This document shows, piece by piece, positions 44,110 through 53,421 of a DNA stretch of 64,000 nt (within the stretch, counting starts at the first letter, position 1; every line of letters begins with the position of its first letter). Made by a program: the position numbers and the translations under genes. The DNA is taken from contig NZ_JAMBNP010000003.1 of the NCBI RefSeq assembly GCF_023715145.1, positions 62,001 through 126,000 of the forward strand. The letters run 5' to 3'. Under the pieces are notes generated by a model, which made no database searches, was not told the origin of the DNA, and worked only from the letters and a program-made list of their open reading frames with translations. This DNA comes from Paenibacillus glycanilyticus (GTDB lineage: Bacteria; Bacillota; Bacilli; Paenibacillales; Paenibacillaceae).

Positions 44110-44748
44110 TTAGCGCCAAAAGGTAATTTCCTCGCTAGGCAGGCGAACGGATTCATGGCCTGCTTCTTTTGCTTTCCCAATGGAGAGGATCATGACAGGT
44201 ACATACCGTTCGTCGTCCAGATCAAATGCGCTGACAATCTTATCGCGTTCAAAGCCGCCCATAGGATTGGTGTCATATCCATGCGCACGGGCTACCAGCA
44301 TGAGCTGCATGGCAAATAAACTCGCATCGACTTTGGCAATTTCGATCTTCAATTCTCTCGGCAACTGCGGAAACATGCTCATTATCTGCGCGACCTGCTT
44401 GTCACGTACATCGCTGGGCATTTTCCCCAGCTCCACAGCCGTATTATAAATGTCTTCTACATATAATTCACTCCGAGTATCGCCCAAAATAATGAGCATC
44501 GCCGCAGACGTATCGTTTTGACGCGCATTAAACTGTACAAGAGGCCGGAGTTTGTTTTTCCCTTCAGGGGAATGAACGACGATAACACGCCATGGCTGCA
44601 TATTCGCAGATGAAGGCGCTAGGCTTGCTTCTTGTAGGATTGCCTGTAATTCTTCCTTTGAAATTTTGACGTCCTCGTCGTAAAGTTTTACGGAACGCCG
44701 GCCCGTGATAATATTGGCAAAATCGTTGTTCCGGTTAGGTTTCAGCAT
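44110..44748 (-). CDS. Nitroreductase-family flavoprotein
   Basis: A 212-residue FMN-dependent NAD(P)H oxidoreductase: G-R-R-S-V-K-L-Y near 16, A-P-S-S-A-N-M-Q-P-W-R near 43 (FMN contacts), and M-G-G-F-E-R-D-K-I near 165. It probably reduces quinones or nitro compounds. The start at 44748 follows AGGAGAG; the frame is open upstream. It is divergent from a MerR regulator that is likely to control it. Confidence 0.92.
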   Translation of the reverse strand: MLKPNRNNDFANIITGRRSVKLYDEDVKISKEELQAILQEASLAPSSANMQPWRVIVVHSPEGKNKLRPLVQFNARQNDTSAAMLIILGDTRSELYVEDIYNTAVELGKMPSDVRDKQVAQIMSMFPQLPRELKIEIAKVDASLFAMQLMLVARAHGYDTNPMGGFERDKIVSAFDLDDERYVPVMILSIGKAKEAGHESVRLPSEEITFWR

Positions 44749-44822
44749 GTAATCTCTCCTTTTGATGAGGCCAGTTGTTTTGACAGCAATGATGTCACTG
44801 GTTATCATGTTGTAAGTATGAA

Positions 44823-44842
44823 CTATGAACCTTGGTTTATAG
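44823..44842. promoter_or_regulatory. MerR operator candidate
   Basis: CTATGAACC (44823-44831) and GGTTTATAG (44834-44842) form a dyad with one mismatch in the gap between the nitroreductase and merR-type genes. MerR proteins bind such dyads inside promoter spacers. Confidence 0.55.
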
Positions 44843-44880
44843 CAAACGCAAATCATTATAAGTCCAGAAGGGAACAGGTT

Positions 44881-45243
44881 ATGAAAGCAAATGAAGTCTC
44901 CAAGCTGACGGGGCTGCCGATATCCACTTTGCGTTTCTATGAACGCAAACAGTTGATTCCGGAGCCATTTCTATCGAGGGATGACAATAATTATCGCGTG
45001 TACGATAGGGAAGTGGTTGAATATTTGCAGGATGTGAGAATGCTGCTCTCGTTAGGCTTTACGATTCAGGAATTAATTTTGCTTATAAGTGAAAGCTCCC
45101 ATATAGAGAAGAAGGCATTGGTGATGGAGAAAATCAACTATATGCAGGAGTTAGAAGCGAAGTTGGAAGCGTCAAAAACATTCCTGGGGGATTTGTTAGA
45201 GGGCAGGGCAAATTTCCAGACCCATTGCAAATCTAAGCATTAA
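44881..45243 (+). CDS. MerR-family regulator
   Basis: A 120-residue regulator: N-terminal winged HTH (M-K-A-N-E-V-S-K-L-T-G-L-P-I-S-T-L-R-F-Y-E), then a dimerisation coiled coil (M-Q-E-L-E-A-K-L-E-A-S) and a short effector tail with a Cys near the end. ATG 44881 is preferred to 44818 by homology to the family start. Probable regulator of the divergent nitroreductase. Confidence 0.9.
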   Translation: MKANEVSKLTGLPISTLRFYERKQLIPEPFLSRDDNNYRVYDREVVEYLQDVRMLLSLGFTIQELILLISESSHIEKKALVMEKINYMQELEAKLEASKTFLGDLLEGRANFQTHCKSKH

Positions 45244-45264
45244 CCGAGGCGGAGCGGCCGGCGA

Positions 45265-45984
45265 CTAATGCCGAATAGGCGGAGGATCCACGAGCGTCGG
45301 ATCAGAAATGTAAATGTTCCCCTTGTTATCGACGGAAGCGAAGAAGATATCGTCTTGGCCAACGCCTTTCGCTTGCAGCTGGGAATCCAGCCAGGCTGTA
45401 TCTTTTTTGATATAAGAAAGCGTATCTTGGTATACCGTCCCTTCTACGATTAGGGGGTAGGACAAGTCGCTCTGCATTCTGATTAGCCCTAGCTCTTCTA
45501 GGGTAGGTGCCGATTTAGGGCTTTTTTTGTACACGGTCAATTTTCCGTTAGCCTCCAGTACGGCAAATTCGACGTCGGCAAGATGAAAAACATCCTTCTC
45601 GCGCAGCATCTGAAGAATGTTATCGATGGAATACCGCGCTTTCTTGAGGTTATGAACCAAAAGGTTTCCTTGATGTACGACGACGGTGGGCTCGAAGGAA
45701 ATGAGCTTCCCGAATCTTCTGTATTTGATCGATAGGGAGGAAACAACTCGCTGCAGAAGACCAATCAATAGGATTGCTATTGCAATATGGATATGGTTAA
45801 CGCTTGGTTCGGCAATATCGGCTCCGATAACAGATCCCAAGGAAAGAATGACTAGAAAATCGAATACGGGCAATTCACCCAGAGAGCGCTTCCCCATGAT
45901 TAACCCTATCACTAACATTAGAGGGTAGATCGTCGCGATCCTTCCCGCAATCAGCAATGAATCCTTCGCGTAGTCCGTCCACAT
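45265..45984 (-). CDS. DUF421 (YetF-type) membrane protein
   Basis: A 239-residue protein with three N-terminal membrane segments (A-T-I-Y-P-L-M-L-V-I-G-L-I-M-G, F-D-F-L-V-I-L-S-L-G-S-V, I-A-I-A-I-L-L-I-G-L-L) and a soluble C-terminal YetF domain. G-K-R-S-L-G-E-L-P is a family signature. Function poorly known; relatives are linked to spore or envelope stress. ATG 45984 is chosen because GGAAGGG lies before it. Confidence 0.88.
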   Translation of the reverse strand: MWTDYAKDSLLIAGRIATIYPLMLVIGLIMGKRSLGELPVFDFLVILSLGSVIGADIAEPSVNHIHIAIAILLIGLLQRVVSSLSIKYRRFGKLISFEPTVVVHQGNLLVHNLKKARYSIDNILQMLREKDVFHLADVEFAVLEANGKLTVYKKSPKSAPTLEELGLIRMQSDLSYPLIVEGTVYQDTLSYIKKDTAWLDSQLQAKGVGQDDIFFASVDNKGNIYISDPTLVDPPPIRH

Positions 45985-46121
45985 GCGCGCGCAACCGCCC
46001 TTCCTCAATTAATTCTAACCGGATGGTTTGTATTTTCTAATATTTCCAAAGCGCTATCCGCCTACTCTCTTACCTCGGCAGCTTCTTTTGACGGGGCAGG
46101 GGACGGATGCCCGAGCAAAGA

Positions 46122-46160
46122 TAAAGCCCCTTCCACCAATCTGATGGAGGGACTCTTTGT
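46122..46160 (-). terminator. Probable terminator of the XRE/membrane-protein operon
   Basis: CCCTTCCACC and GATGGAGGGA pair imperfectly, with a T-rich tail on the minus strand, about 30 bp past the stop at 46193. Confidence 0.5.
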
Positions 46161-46192
46161 CATCGATATCACGCCTCGCGGTTACTATTTTA

Positions 46193-46624
46193 TTACATCT
46201 CTTTCGAGTACTTCACCCGATAATAAGTTCCGTATCCAAGGATGAGCATATAGACAATAACGAACAGCAGAACCAGGGTTAAATCGATTTTCATCAAGGC
46301 TATTGCCGTAATTAAGGCGCCAAACACAAAAACCATCATGTCATATGCTTTTGCTTTTGACCGGTTAATGATTGCCAGATTGCGCTCATCTTTTTGTTCA
46401 ATCTCCAGCTGCTTTGCCGCGGCGGGATCATGCTTCATCGCGAAACGGGTCATGATTTCACCCATGCCGTGACCAAACATGCCGGAGCCAAGTCCAACGC
46501 AGATGCAAGGCAAAGCCCGAAGCAAGCCTTGCGGATCCTCCATTGTTTTGATGAAGAACACGCCGATTATTAGCAGGGCTACGCCTGCAGCGGCAATCAA
46601 ATAAGACGCATTTGTTTTGTTCAT
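46193..46624 (-). CDS. Small integral membrane protein of unknown function
   Basis: 143 residues with four hydrophobic segments (Y-L-I-A-A-A-G-V-A-L-L-I-I-G-V-F-F, A-L-P-C-I-C-V-G-L-G-S-G-M-F-G, V-F-V-F-G-A-L-I-T-A-I-A-L, L-L-F-V-I-V-Y-M-L-I-L) and a charged loop D-E-R-N-L-A-I-I-N-R-S-K, as seen in DUF2178-like proteins. Its ATG overlaps the regulator's stop codon, so the two work as a pair. Confidence 0.75.
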   Translation of the reverse strand: MNKTNASYLIAAAGVALLIIGVFFIKTMEDPQGLLRALPCICVGLGSGMFGHGMGEIMTRFAMKHDPAAAKQLEIEQKDERNLAIINRSKAKAYDMMVFVFGALITAIALMKIDLTLVLLFVIVYMLILGYGTYYRVKYSKEM

Positions 46625-46827
46625 GCCTTCTCATCCTCCTCGTAAATAAAGATCTCTTCGATACTCATACCGAAAAAACGAGCAATCTTGAACGCTAAGA
46701 GGATCGAGGGATTATAACGCCCGTTTTCTAATGAACCGATCGTTTGCCTGGACACTTCAAGAGCCGCCGCTAATTCTTCCTGCTTAATACCGCGTTGCTT
46801 GCGGATTTCTTCTAAACGGTTGTTCAA
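46621..46827 (-). CDS. XRE-family HTH regulator (YozG-like)
   Basis: A 68-residue Cro/C1-type HTH protein: N-N-R-L-E-E-I-R-K-Q-R-G-I-K-Q-E-E-L-A and S-R-Q-T-I-G-S-L-E-N-G-R-Y-N-P-S. TTG 46827 is preferred to GTG 46836 because AGGGGGTG then sits at normal spacing and the product starts like its relatives. Translationally coupled to the membrane-protein gene; autorepression is likely through the dyads upstream. Confidence 0.88.
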   Translation of the reverse strand: MNNRLEEIRKQRGIKQEELAAALEVSRQTIGSLENGRYNPSILLAFKIARFFGMSIEEIFIYEEDEKA

Positions 46828-46842
46828 TGCGTTCACCCCCTA

Positions 46843-46919
46843 ATGGAAAGCTGGCTTTCCATGATGAAAGCATATCGCGCATAGCGATCAATGTCAAGCG
46901 AGCTTTCCATTTTGAAAAG
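46843..46919 (-). promoter_or_regulatory. Promoter flanked by two operator dyads for the XRE operon
   Basis: On the minus strand TTGACA (46892-46897) and TATGCT (46869-46874) are 17 bp apart. Downstream lies the perfect dyad ATGGAAAG-CTGG-CTTTCCAT (46843-46862); upstream lies a related half-palindrome CTTTCC-N5-GAAAAG (about 46904-46919). The arrangement fits autorepression by the small XRE protein. Confidence 0.75.
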
Positions 46920-47111
46920 GGAGCCGCCGGATTTATTGACAGCCCCCGAGGTGCCGTTAAGCAGCAATTTCTGCCACTCTCGTAATATCCATAATTTTAT
47001 ATATTTGGTTAAAATTTAACTAGGACAAAATCGTTAACTTTACAGTCAGTTAATTTAGGGGTGATATATTTAGAGCTGAAATAGATATAGATGAATGCTA
47101 GGAGTGGAACA

Positions 47112-48395
47112 ATGTCTAAATTTTTATTCGCGGTTATGCCTATTCAAGGACATATCAGCCCGGGTCTTCCGATTGCCAAGCGACTGGTAGAGACGGGCCA
47201 TGAGGTCATGTGGTACAGCACTTCTAAATATCGAGATAAAATCGAAGCAACGGGTGCACGTTTTGTCAAGGTGCAGTCAGCTAAGGATTTAGATGATAGT
47301 CGGTATGAAGTTTGGTTTCCCGAAAGAAGTCAGTTTCAGGGTGTCAATCAAATGAAATTTGATTTAAAAAATATTTTCTTTGGGGAAATGCCTGCATATG
47401 CTGCAGATCTCATTGAGCTATTAAAGGAGTTTCCCGCGGATGTGGTGGTTATGGACGCTGCATTCACAGGAATGCTGCCGTTGAAGCTGACAGGCAAGGC
47501 TCCGAAGATAGCGGCTTATGGAGTATTTCCTATGACTCTGAGCAGCCGCGATACTGCGCCCTTTGGGCTTGGAATTCTGCCGAGCACAAGCGCAATCGGT
47601 CGAATTCGCAATAAATTGTTGAACGGATTGGTTGAAAATATCATGTTTGCGGATGTGCAGAAGCATGCGAACAAATTATTATCCAGCATGAACGCGCCTA
47701 AACTTCCGCACTTTGCATTGACTGCCCCTGCGCTGGCAAGTGATTTGTTCCTGCAGGGCACGAGTACTTCCTTTGAATATCCTCGCAGTGATTTGCCGGG
47801 CACCGTTCGATTTGTCGGACCGTACTTGCCGGCCAAACCAACCGAATTCACGCCGCCCTCTTGGTGGGATGACATGAAGAACCGTACGGTTGTATATGTT
47901 ACGCAAGGAACGATCGCAAACGAAGATTTTCATCAATTGCTTATTCCCACTATTCAAGCATTAGCGGGCGAAGATGTCCTGGTTGTGGCTACGACAGGGG
48001 GCAAGCCTCTAACGAACGTTAATATTCCATTGCCGGACAATGTTCGATTGGAAAGCTTCATTCCTCATCATGAACTGTTGCCTCATGTGGCTGCAATTGT
48101 GACTAACGGAGGATACGGCGGCGTACAGCAGGCTATCTATTATGGGGTTCCTATCGTTACAGCGGGTAAAACCGAAGATAAACCGGAAGTAAGCGCACGT
48201 GTTGAATGGTCAGGCGTAGGGATTAACTTGAAGACTGACCGTCCGTCGAAAGAAAAGATTTTGCATGCGGTGAAGCAGGTGCTGAACCAACCTCAATTTA
48301 AGAGTAATGTTATGCGATTGTCTAAGGAATTCCAATCAATGGATGCGATTGAGAATACAATGAAGGAATTAAGCAAGCTTGCCAATTCCAAATAA
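47112..48395 (+). CDS. MGT-family glycosyltransferase (YjiC/macrolide type)
   Basis: A 427-residue GT1-fold UDP-glycosyltransferase: N-terminal acceptor domain starting F-A-V-M-P-I-Q-G-H-I-S-P-G-L-P, and a C-terminal donor domain with F-I-P-H-H-E-L-L-P-H-V-A-A-I-V-T-N-G-G-Y-G-G-V near 320. It transfers sugar to small lipophilic acceptors such as flavonoids or macrolides in the cytosol. ATG 47112 follows AGGAG. Monocistronic with its own terminator. Confidence 0.9.
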   Translation: MSKFLFAVMPIQGHISPGLPIAKRLVETGHEVMWYSTSKYRDKIEATGARFVKVQSAKDLDDSRYEVWFPERSQFQGVNQMKFDLKNIFFGEMPAYAADLIELLKEFPADVVVMDAAFTGMLPLKLTGKAPKIAAYGVFPMTLSSRDTAPFGLGILPSTSAIGRIRNKLLNGLVENIMFADVQKHANKLLSSMNAPKLPHFALTAPALASDLFLQGTSTSFEYPRSDLPGTVRFVGPYLPAKPTEFTPPSWWDDMKNRTVVYVTQGTIANEDFHQLLIPTIQALAGEDVLVVATTGGKPLTNVNIPLPDNVRLESFIPHHELLPHVAAIVTNGGYGGVQQAIYYGVPIVTAGKTEDKPEVSARVEWSGVGINLKTDRPSKEKILHAVKQVLNQPQFKSNVMRLSKEFQSMDAIENTMKELSKLANSK

Positions 48396-48407
48396 TAGAG
48401 CAATATG

Positions 48408-48439
48408 ATGGTGCCGATATGAAAATCGGCGCCATTTTT
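48408..48439 (+). terminator. Terminator after glycosyltransferase gene
   Basis: An 11-bp stem ATGGTGCCGAT/ATCGGCGCCAT (one G-U) with a 6-nt loop, followed by TTTTC. Confidence 0.9.
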
Positions 48440-48577
48440 CAATTTCGGTAGCAGATGATACGCTATCCCTTTGAATGGATCAATTTCCACGGGGTAAGAC
48501 TGTAGGATAACGAATTTTACAACTCTATGATAACTTTCAATCGGAGAATTGCTATCATGGCCTAGAGGTGTATTCTT

Positions 48578-49231
48578 ATGGCGAAAATACTGATTGTAGA
48601 TGACGAGAAGGCCATTAACGATTTGATTGCCGTCAATCTAAAGATGGTCGGGCATGAGTATGTCCAATTGTACAGCGGAGATCAAGTCGTGAAGACATTA
48701 AATGAGACGCGAATTGATTTGGTCATCCTGGACGTGATGCTGCCCGGGAGAGACGGCTTTGAAATTGTGCAGGACATTGTGAAGCGCGGCGTGCCGGTTA
48801 TTTTCTTAACGGCCAAAAATTCGGTTTCCGATAAAGTGCATGGCCTCGAGATCGGAGCGGAGGATTATATCGTCAAGCCTTTTGAAGCTGTGGAGCTTAT
48901 CGCCCGCATCCATGTCGTTCTAAGAAGGAACCAGAAGGCCGCGAACGAATTTAAGCTGGATGACACCATCGTCGATTTGGACAAGCATATGGTGACTGTT
49001 CATGGGCAAGAAATCGAGATCACCAACAGGGAGTTTCAATTATTGGATCTTCTCGTGCAAAATAAAAATATCGCGTTGTCCCGCGAGAAAATTATTGAGC
49101 AGACATGGGGCTTCGATTTTTATGGCGATACAAGAACCGTGGACGTGCATATTCAGAAGCTGAGGAAGAAGCTGAATTGGGAGAACCGGATCAAAACGAT
49201 ATATAAATACGGATACAGGCTAGAGGTGTAG
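48578..49231 (+). CDS. OmpR-family response regulator
   Basis: A 217-residue regulator: receiver with D-D-E near 9, phosphorylated Asp in V-I-L-D-V-M-L-P-G near 53 and Lys in Y-I-V-K-P-F-E; a C-terminal winged helix (N-R-E-F-Q-L-L-D-L-L ... T-R-T-V-D-V-H-I-Q-K-L-R-K-K-L). It ends 2 bp before the kinase start. Confidence 0.95.
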   Translation: MAKILIVDDEKAINDLIAVNLKMVGHEYVQLYSGDQVVKTLNETRIDLVILDVMLPGRDGFEIVQDIVKRGVPVIFLTAKNSVSDKVHGLEIGAEDYIVKPFEAVELIARIHVVLRRNQKAANEFKLDDTIVDLDKHMVTVHGQEIEITNREFQLLDLLVQNKNIALSREKIIEQTWGFDFYGDTRTVDVHIQKLRKKLNWENRIKTIYKYGYRLEV

Positions 49232-49233
49232 AG

Positions 49234-50634
49234 GTGAAATTCTGGCAGAAAACGTATCTGAGCGTGCTGATTGTATTCCTGATCGCCTTCGACCTTGGAG
49301 CCTATGGACTGTTAAAAAAGAGCTACGAGCTAAACGAGCAGCTGGATGTCTCAAGAGGCATGAGCGTATACGGGAGCATCGAGAATTCATTAAGCTATAT
49401 CCTTCGCGTATATGCTGAACGCACGGGCAGTACCCGTTACGAATCGATCATTGCCAGCTTTGCGGAAAATTATTATAAAGAGGATATCCTTCTCGAGGTT
49501 TATCAAGCGGATCGATTAATTTTCTCCAATGCCTATCAATTTGCGGGGAACCGGGCAGAGCTCCAGGCCGAACATCCCTATCAGTCCGTATATAGAAAGA
49601 TGAATGGCGAGCTATGGCTGTTTATCGGCGGGAAGATGGAATTCCGGGATTTCAGGCTTGTGATGTCCAGAAATTCGGATTACTTGCAGGACTATTATGT
49701 TACGTTACGCCAGTATTTCATTACGCTTAGCGTCGTAATCTCGGTCCTTTTATCGGCAGCGCTTATTTTTCTGTTATTTCAATTAACCGCGCCGATCCGC
49801 AGGCTAAACAAAGGCGTAAAGGCAATTGCCTCGGGAGCGTATGATCGAAGGGTAACGGCAAGAGGGAATGATGAATTCGGGGAGTTGGCCCAGGATTTCA
49901 ACAGGATGGCGGATGCGGTCTCCAATCATGTTGAGACGATCAAAAAGGCAAGCGAAGACAAGGAAATGTTCATCAATAACCTTACTCATGAACTAAAAAC
50001 GCCCATTACGGCGATCAAGGGATACAGCGAGTTTTTAAATCACGCCAATCATAATGAGGAAGAGAGGAAGATGGCGGTCCGATATATTCATGAGCATATA
50101 ACGCGGCTGGACGTCCTCTCGGGTAAAATGATGCAATTGTTATATTTGAAGAGCGGAGAGGTTGCTTTAGAGCCTATCCCCATTCATAATCTGTTTGCCT
50201 ATGTGGCAAGCATGGAGCGGCATCATCTGGAGGCGAAGCAAATGACGATCAGAACGGAATGCTTGGCTGACGTCGTGCATGGAGATCAGGAATTATTGCA
50301 ATCGATGTTCATTAATTTAGTGGAAAACAGCATAAAGGCCTCCCCGCTTGGAGGGGAGATCGAGCTTAGGAGCTACGCTTCTGGCGAAGGCGTCGTGCTT
50401 GAGGTGCTGGATCAGGGAAGAGGCATACCCGAGAAGGATATCGCCAAAATCACGGAAGCGTTTTATGTCGTGGATCGGTCCCGTTCCAAAGAATTGGGCG
50501 GGATTGGTCTTGGGTTGTCCATCTGCAATCAGATCGCCCAGCTCCATCATGCAAGCCTGCGAATTGAGTCCGAAGAAAATAAATTTACGCGAGTCTCGGT
50601 TTTTTTTACAACTCCGCAACAACTTGAAAATTAG
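49234..50634 (+). CDS. Sensor histidine kinase (HAMP, HisKA, HATPase)
   Basis: 466 residues: a membrane segment near 7-25, an extracytoplasmic sensor to about 160, a second segment (F-I-T-L-S-V-V-I-S-V-L-L-S-A-A-L-I-F), HAMP, H-box N-N-L-T-H-E-L-K-T-P-I near 248, N box N-L-V-E-N-S-I-K-A and G boxes D-Q-G-R-G-I-P and G-G-I-G-L-G-L-S. GTG start just after the response-regulator stop. The small secreted protein that follows is a likely output or ligand-side partner. Confidence 0.95.
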   Translation: MKFWQKTYLSVLIVFLIAFDLGAYGLLKKSYELNEQLDVSRGMSVYGSIENSLSYILRVYAERTGSTRYESIIASFAENYYKEDILLEVYQADRLIFSNAYQFAGNRAELQAEHPYQSVYRKMNGELWLFIGGKMEFRDFRLVMSRNSDYLQDYYVTLRQYFITLSVVISVLLSAALIFLLFQLTAPIRRLNKGVKAIASGAYDRRVTARGNDEFGELAQDFNRMADAVSNHVETIKKASEDKEMFINNLTHELKTPITAIKGYSEFLNHANHNEEERKMAVRYIHEHITRLDVLSGKMMQLLYLKSGEVALEPIPIHNLFAYVASMERHHLEAKQMTIRTECLADVVHGDQELLQSMFINLVENSIKASPLGGEIELRSYASGEGVVLEVLDQGRGIPEKDIAKITEAFYVVDRSRSKELGGIGLGLSICNQIAQLHHASLRIESEENKFTRVSVFFTTPQQLEN

Positions 50635-50704
50635 TTCATAACTCGTCTCCATCATAATGGGTTTGTAGCTACGAAACACCATAAAATGTTGGAGGTAATG
50701 AAGG

Positions 50705-51214
50705 ATGAGAAAAAAAATGACGGCAAGAGTACTGGCTACTTTGGGAGTAGCAACCGCTTTGATTGCAGGAAACGGCGTGATGTCGGCCTACGCGTCTTCC
50801 AATACGGATGCTCAAGAAGTGAAGGTTATCGCTAAGCAGGAGCAGCCCGATATTGCGGGTCCAGGCTCAGAGCAGGGGATCATCAACAAAGATTTGCCGG
50901 TAAGCGAGAAAGTAGCCGTTGTAACTGCGGAGGAAGCGGTTCAAGAGAAATTCCAAGTATCCTTAAGCGGCTTCAAAATTTCCTATGATTTGGGCACGCG
51001 GGTAGACAAGGAAGGCCAATTCTACTTCGTAACCTTTGTCGAACAAAAATACGAGTATTCCGACGAGGAGCTCCTCAAAGCGAAGAAGGACTTAAAGGAT
51101 GGCAAAGACATCGGCATCGGGCAAAATGATATTTACACCGCATTCGTTAACGCGGAGACCGGGGAAATCGATTCCGTTGAGAAAAATTGGGCGGCACCTA
51201 AAGGCGCCAATTAG
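50705..51214 (+). CDS. Small secreted protein of unknown function
   Basis: 169 residues with a clear signal peptide (R-K-K-M-T-A-R-V-L-A-T-L-G-V-A-T-A-L-I-A then cleavage near A-Y-A-S). The mature part is acidic with one PepSY-like pattern (T-A-E-E-A-V-Q-E-K-F, then a beta-rich F-Y-F-V-T-F-V and A-F-V-N-A-E-T-G-E-I). PepSY-like proteins often modulate proteases or sensors. It lies 70 bp after the kinase gene with its own GGAGG. Confidence 0.75.
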   Translation: MRKKMTARVLATLGVATALIAGNGVMSAYASSNTDAQEVKVIAKQEQPDIAGPGSEQGIINKDLPVSEKVAVVTAEEAVQEKFQVSLSGFKISYDLGTRVDKEGQFYFVTFVEQKYEYSDEELLKAKKDLKDGKDIGIGQNDIYTAFVNAETGEIDSVEKNWAAPKGAN

Positions 51215-51228
51215 ATCATAAATTGGCT

Positions 51229-51264
51229 CCGGGTCGTATTGGATAATACGACCCGGGTTTTTTT
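51229..51264. terminator. Strong terminator between secreted protein and catalase
   Basis: A 12-bp perfect stem CCGGGTCGTATT/AATACGACCCGG with a 4-nt loop and seven T on the + strand. The flanking genes are convergent. Confidence 0.92.
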
Positions 51265-51273
51265 ATTATAGAA

Positions 51274-53280
51274 TTATAATTGCCGTTTCCAGAAGCGGCC
51301 TTGTGCGATTCCGTTAATAAACGCCTGAATCGTGGAATTCGTTAAATCGTATACTCCGGCCTCGTCGACCTTCACCCTTGCTGCCGCTAAAGCTTGTTGA
51401 TCGCCAAGAGCCAGCGCCAACGGCTTATAATGCTTAAATGTCGTCTCGATGAAGGCCAGGGCGGGCGCCGGAATGACGGCTTCGCTGCTGACCAGTAAGA
51501 CGGCGTCAAAGAGAGTAGGATCCGTTGTCTCATAGGTGGCCGTTACTCTTAATGGGTTAGGCAAGTCATGGAGCTTATGTCCTACAATCGTATAATGAAC
51601 CTTATGCTCGGTTAGAGCCGTCGTCCATTCGGCAAACCGTTCCACATCGGGATCGCCGATTCGCACAATAGCGACATGCTTCGTATCCGGTACGAGGACC
51701 GTATCGGCCATGCTGAGCGCGGGAGATTTTTTGTCGGATTTCACTTCCATATTCTCTTCGGGTAGTGGAGCTCCGATGTGATGGGCAACCGCTTCCGCCA
51801 AGCCGCGGTCGATATGATTCAGCAAGGCGACTGCGTTTGCTTTTACGGAACTCGATTTGCATTTTCCGAGCTCGAAGCGGAAAGCCTTCTTCACATGCTC
51901 CTGTTCGTAAGGAGCGAGGCTGTTGTAGAAAAGCTTAGCCTGCGAGTAGAAGTCGAGAAAGCTCTCGCTGCGACCTCTTATTTTGTGCCCGTCAATCCGC
52001 TCTTGATAATGCTCATAACCGCCTTGCCGAGCTGGAACCGGCTCAGGCTGGTTGGCATTGAGGCCGTTCCGATGATAGCTTGTTTGCCCCTCATGAATGG
52101 TCATCTGGTGCATGCCGTCGCGTTGATTGTTATGGAACGGGCACACCGGCCGGTTAATCGGAATTTGGTGGAAGTTAGGGCCGCCCAACCGGGACAGCTG
52201 AGTGTCGGTATAGGAAAATAACCGCCCTTGCAGGAGCGGGTCGTTCGAGAAATCGATGCCGGGAATGACATGACCGGGGTGGAAAGCCACCTGTTCCGTC
52301 TCCGCAAAAAAATTGCTCACATTTTTGTTCAAGGTCATTTTACCGACCCGTTTCACGGGGACGTCCTCTTCCGGCCACAACTTGGTCGGATCTAGCAGAT
52401 CAAAGTCGAACTTATGCTCATCCTCTTCCCGAATTAGCTGCAAACCAAGCTCCCACTCCGGATATTGCCCCCGCTCGATGGCTTCATATAGATCCTCTCT
52501 ATGAAAGTCGGGATTTTTGCCCGCGATTTGCTGAGCTTCATCCCAGACGAGGGAATGTATTCCCAAGACGGGCTTCCAATGAAATTTTACGAAATGCGAT
52601 CGTCCCGCCGCGTTCACCAAACGGAAGGTATGCACGCCGAAGCCTTCCATCATGCGCAAGCTGCGCGGAATGGCACGGTCGCTCATAACCCACATGACCA
52701 TGTGGGCCGTCTCCGGATTCTGCCCGATAAAATCCCAGAAGGTATCATGCGCGCTGGCCCCTTGCGGGATTTCATTATGCGGCTCGGGTTTCACGGCGTG
52801 GACGAAATCCGGGAACTTGATGGCATCCTGGATAAAGAAAACCGGCATGTTATTGCCCACCAAGTCAAAGTTGCCCTCATCCGTGTAAAACTTCGTAGCG
52901 AATCCGCGCACGTCCCGAACGGTATCATTTGATCCCCGTGAGCCTTGAACCGTGGAGAAGCGCACGAATACGGGCGTGATTTTGGACGGGTCCGTAAGGA
53001 AATCCGCCTTCGTATAGTCTTCTAAGGATTCATACAGTTGAAAAAATCCGTGAGCCCCAGTGCCGCGCGCATGCACGATTCGTTCGGGAATGCGTTCATG
53101 ATCGAAGTGAGTCATCTTCTCGCGGAAGTGGAAATCTTCCATAAGTGTAGGTCCGCGGTGTCCCGCCTTTAATGAAAACTCGTCCTCGGCTATTTTCAAC
53201 CCCTGGTTTGTCGTCAAGCCATGTTTCTCTTCATTGTTAACGGTGTACTTCTTTAATTGCTCCGTTTTCTTATTATCCAT
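51274..53280 (-). CDS. katE: Large-subunit catalase with C-terminal DJ-1-like domain
   Basis: A 668-residue clade-2 heme catalase that decomposes hydrogen peroxide. The distal His lies in [12 protein letters not shown], followed by the Asn-containing V-G-N-N-M-P-V-F and the heme-ligand Tyr in R-L-F-S-Y-T-D-T-Q. The extra ~150 residues after about 510 form the flavodoxin/DJ-1-like domain seen in KatE/HPII. ATG 53280 follows AGGAGGG; the frame is open further upstream. Stand-alone unit, probably stress-regulated by family precedent. Confidence 0.94.
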   Translation of the reverse strand: MDNKKTEQLKKYTVNNEEKHGLTTNQGLKIAEDEFSLKAGHRGPTLMEDFHFREKMTHFDHERIPERIVHARGTGAHGFFQLYESLEDYTKADFLTDPSKITPVFVRFSTVQGSRGSNDTVRDVRGFATKFYTDEGNFDLVGNNMPVFFIQDAIKFPDFVHAVKPEPHNEIPQGASAHDTFWDFIGQNPETAHMVMWVMSDRAIPRSLRMMEGFGVHTFRLVNAAGRSHFVKFHWKPVLGIHSLVWDEAQQIAGKNPDFHREDLYEAIERGQYPEWELGLQLIREEDEHKFDFDLLDPTKLWPEEDVPVKRVGKMTLNKNVSNFFAETEQVAFHPGHVIPGIDFSNDPLLQGRLFSYTDTQLSRLGGPNFHQIPINRPVCPFHNNQRDGMHQMTIHEGQTSYHRNGLNANQPEPVPARQGGYEHYQERIDGHKIRGRSESFLDFYSQAKLFYNSLAPYEQEHVKKAFRFELGKCKSSSVKANAVALLNHIDRGLAEAVAHHIGAPLPEENMEVKSDKKSPALSMADTVLVPDTKHVAIVRIGDPDVERFAEWTTALTEHKVHYTIVGHKLHDLPNPLRVTATYETTDPTLFDAVLLVSSEAVIPAPALAFIETTFKHYKPLALALGDQQALAAARVKVDEAGVYDLTNSTIQAFINGIAQGRFWKRQL

Positions 53281-53364
53281 AGAAACCCTCCTAGCCGTAT
53301 TTGTTCGCATGCAGAGCCTTACGTTCAAATACCCTGTTGGCCAGGATTTAATCATCTGGTTGAA

Positions 53365-53402
53365 GAAAAAGAAGACCACCCGGCTAAAGCGGGATGGCCT
53401 TC
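53365..53402 (-). terminator. Terminator of the GH18/transglutaminase/CBM9 operon
   Basis: On the minus strand AAGGCCATCC pairs with GGTGGTCTT-type sequence (two G-U pairs), followed by a T-rich stretch CTTCTTTTTC. Confidence 0.65.
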
Positions 53403-53421
53403 TTGTAAGCCTGCTGCTTCG

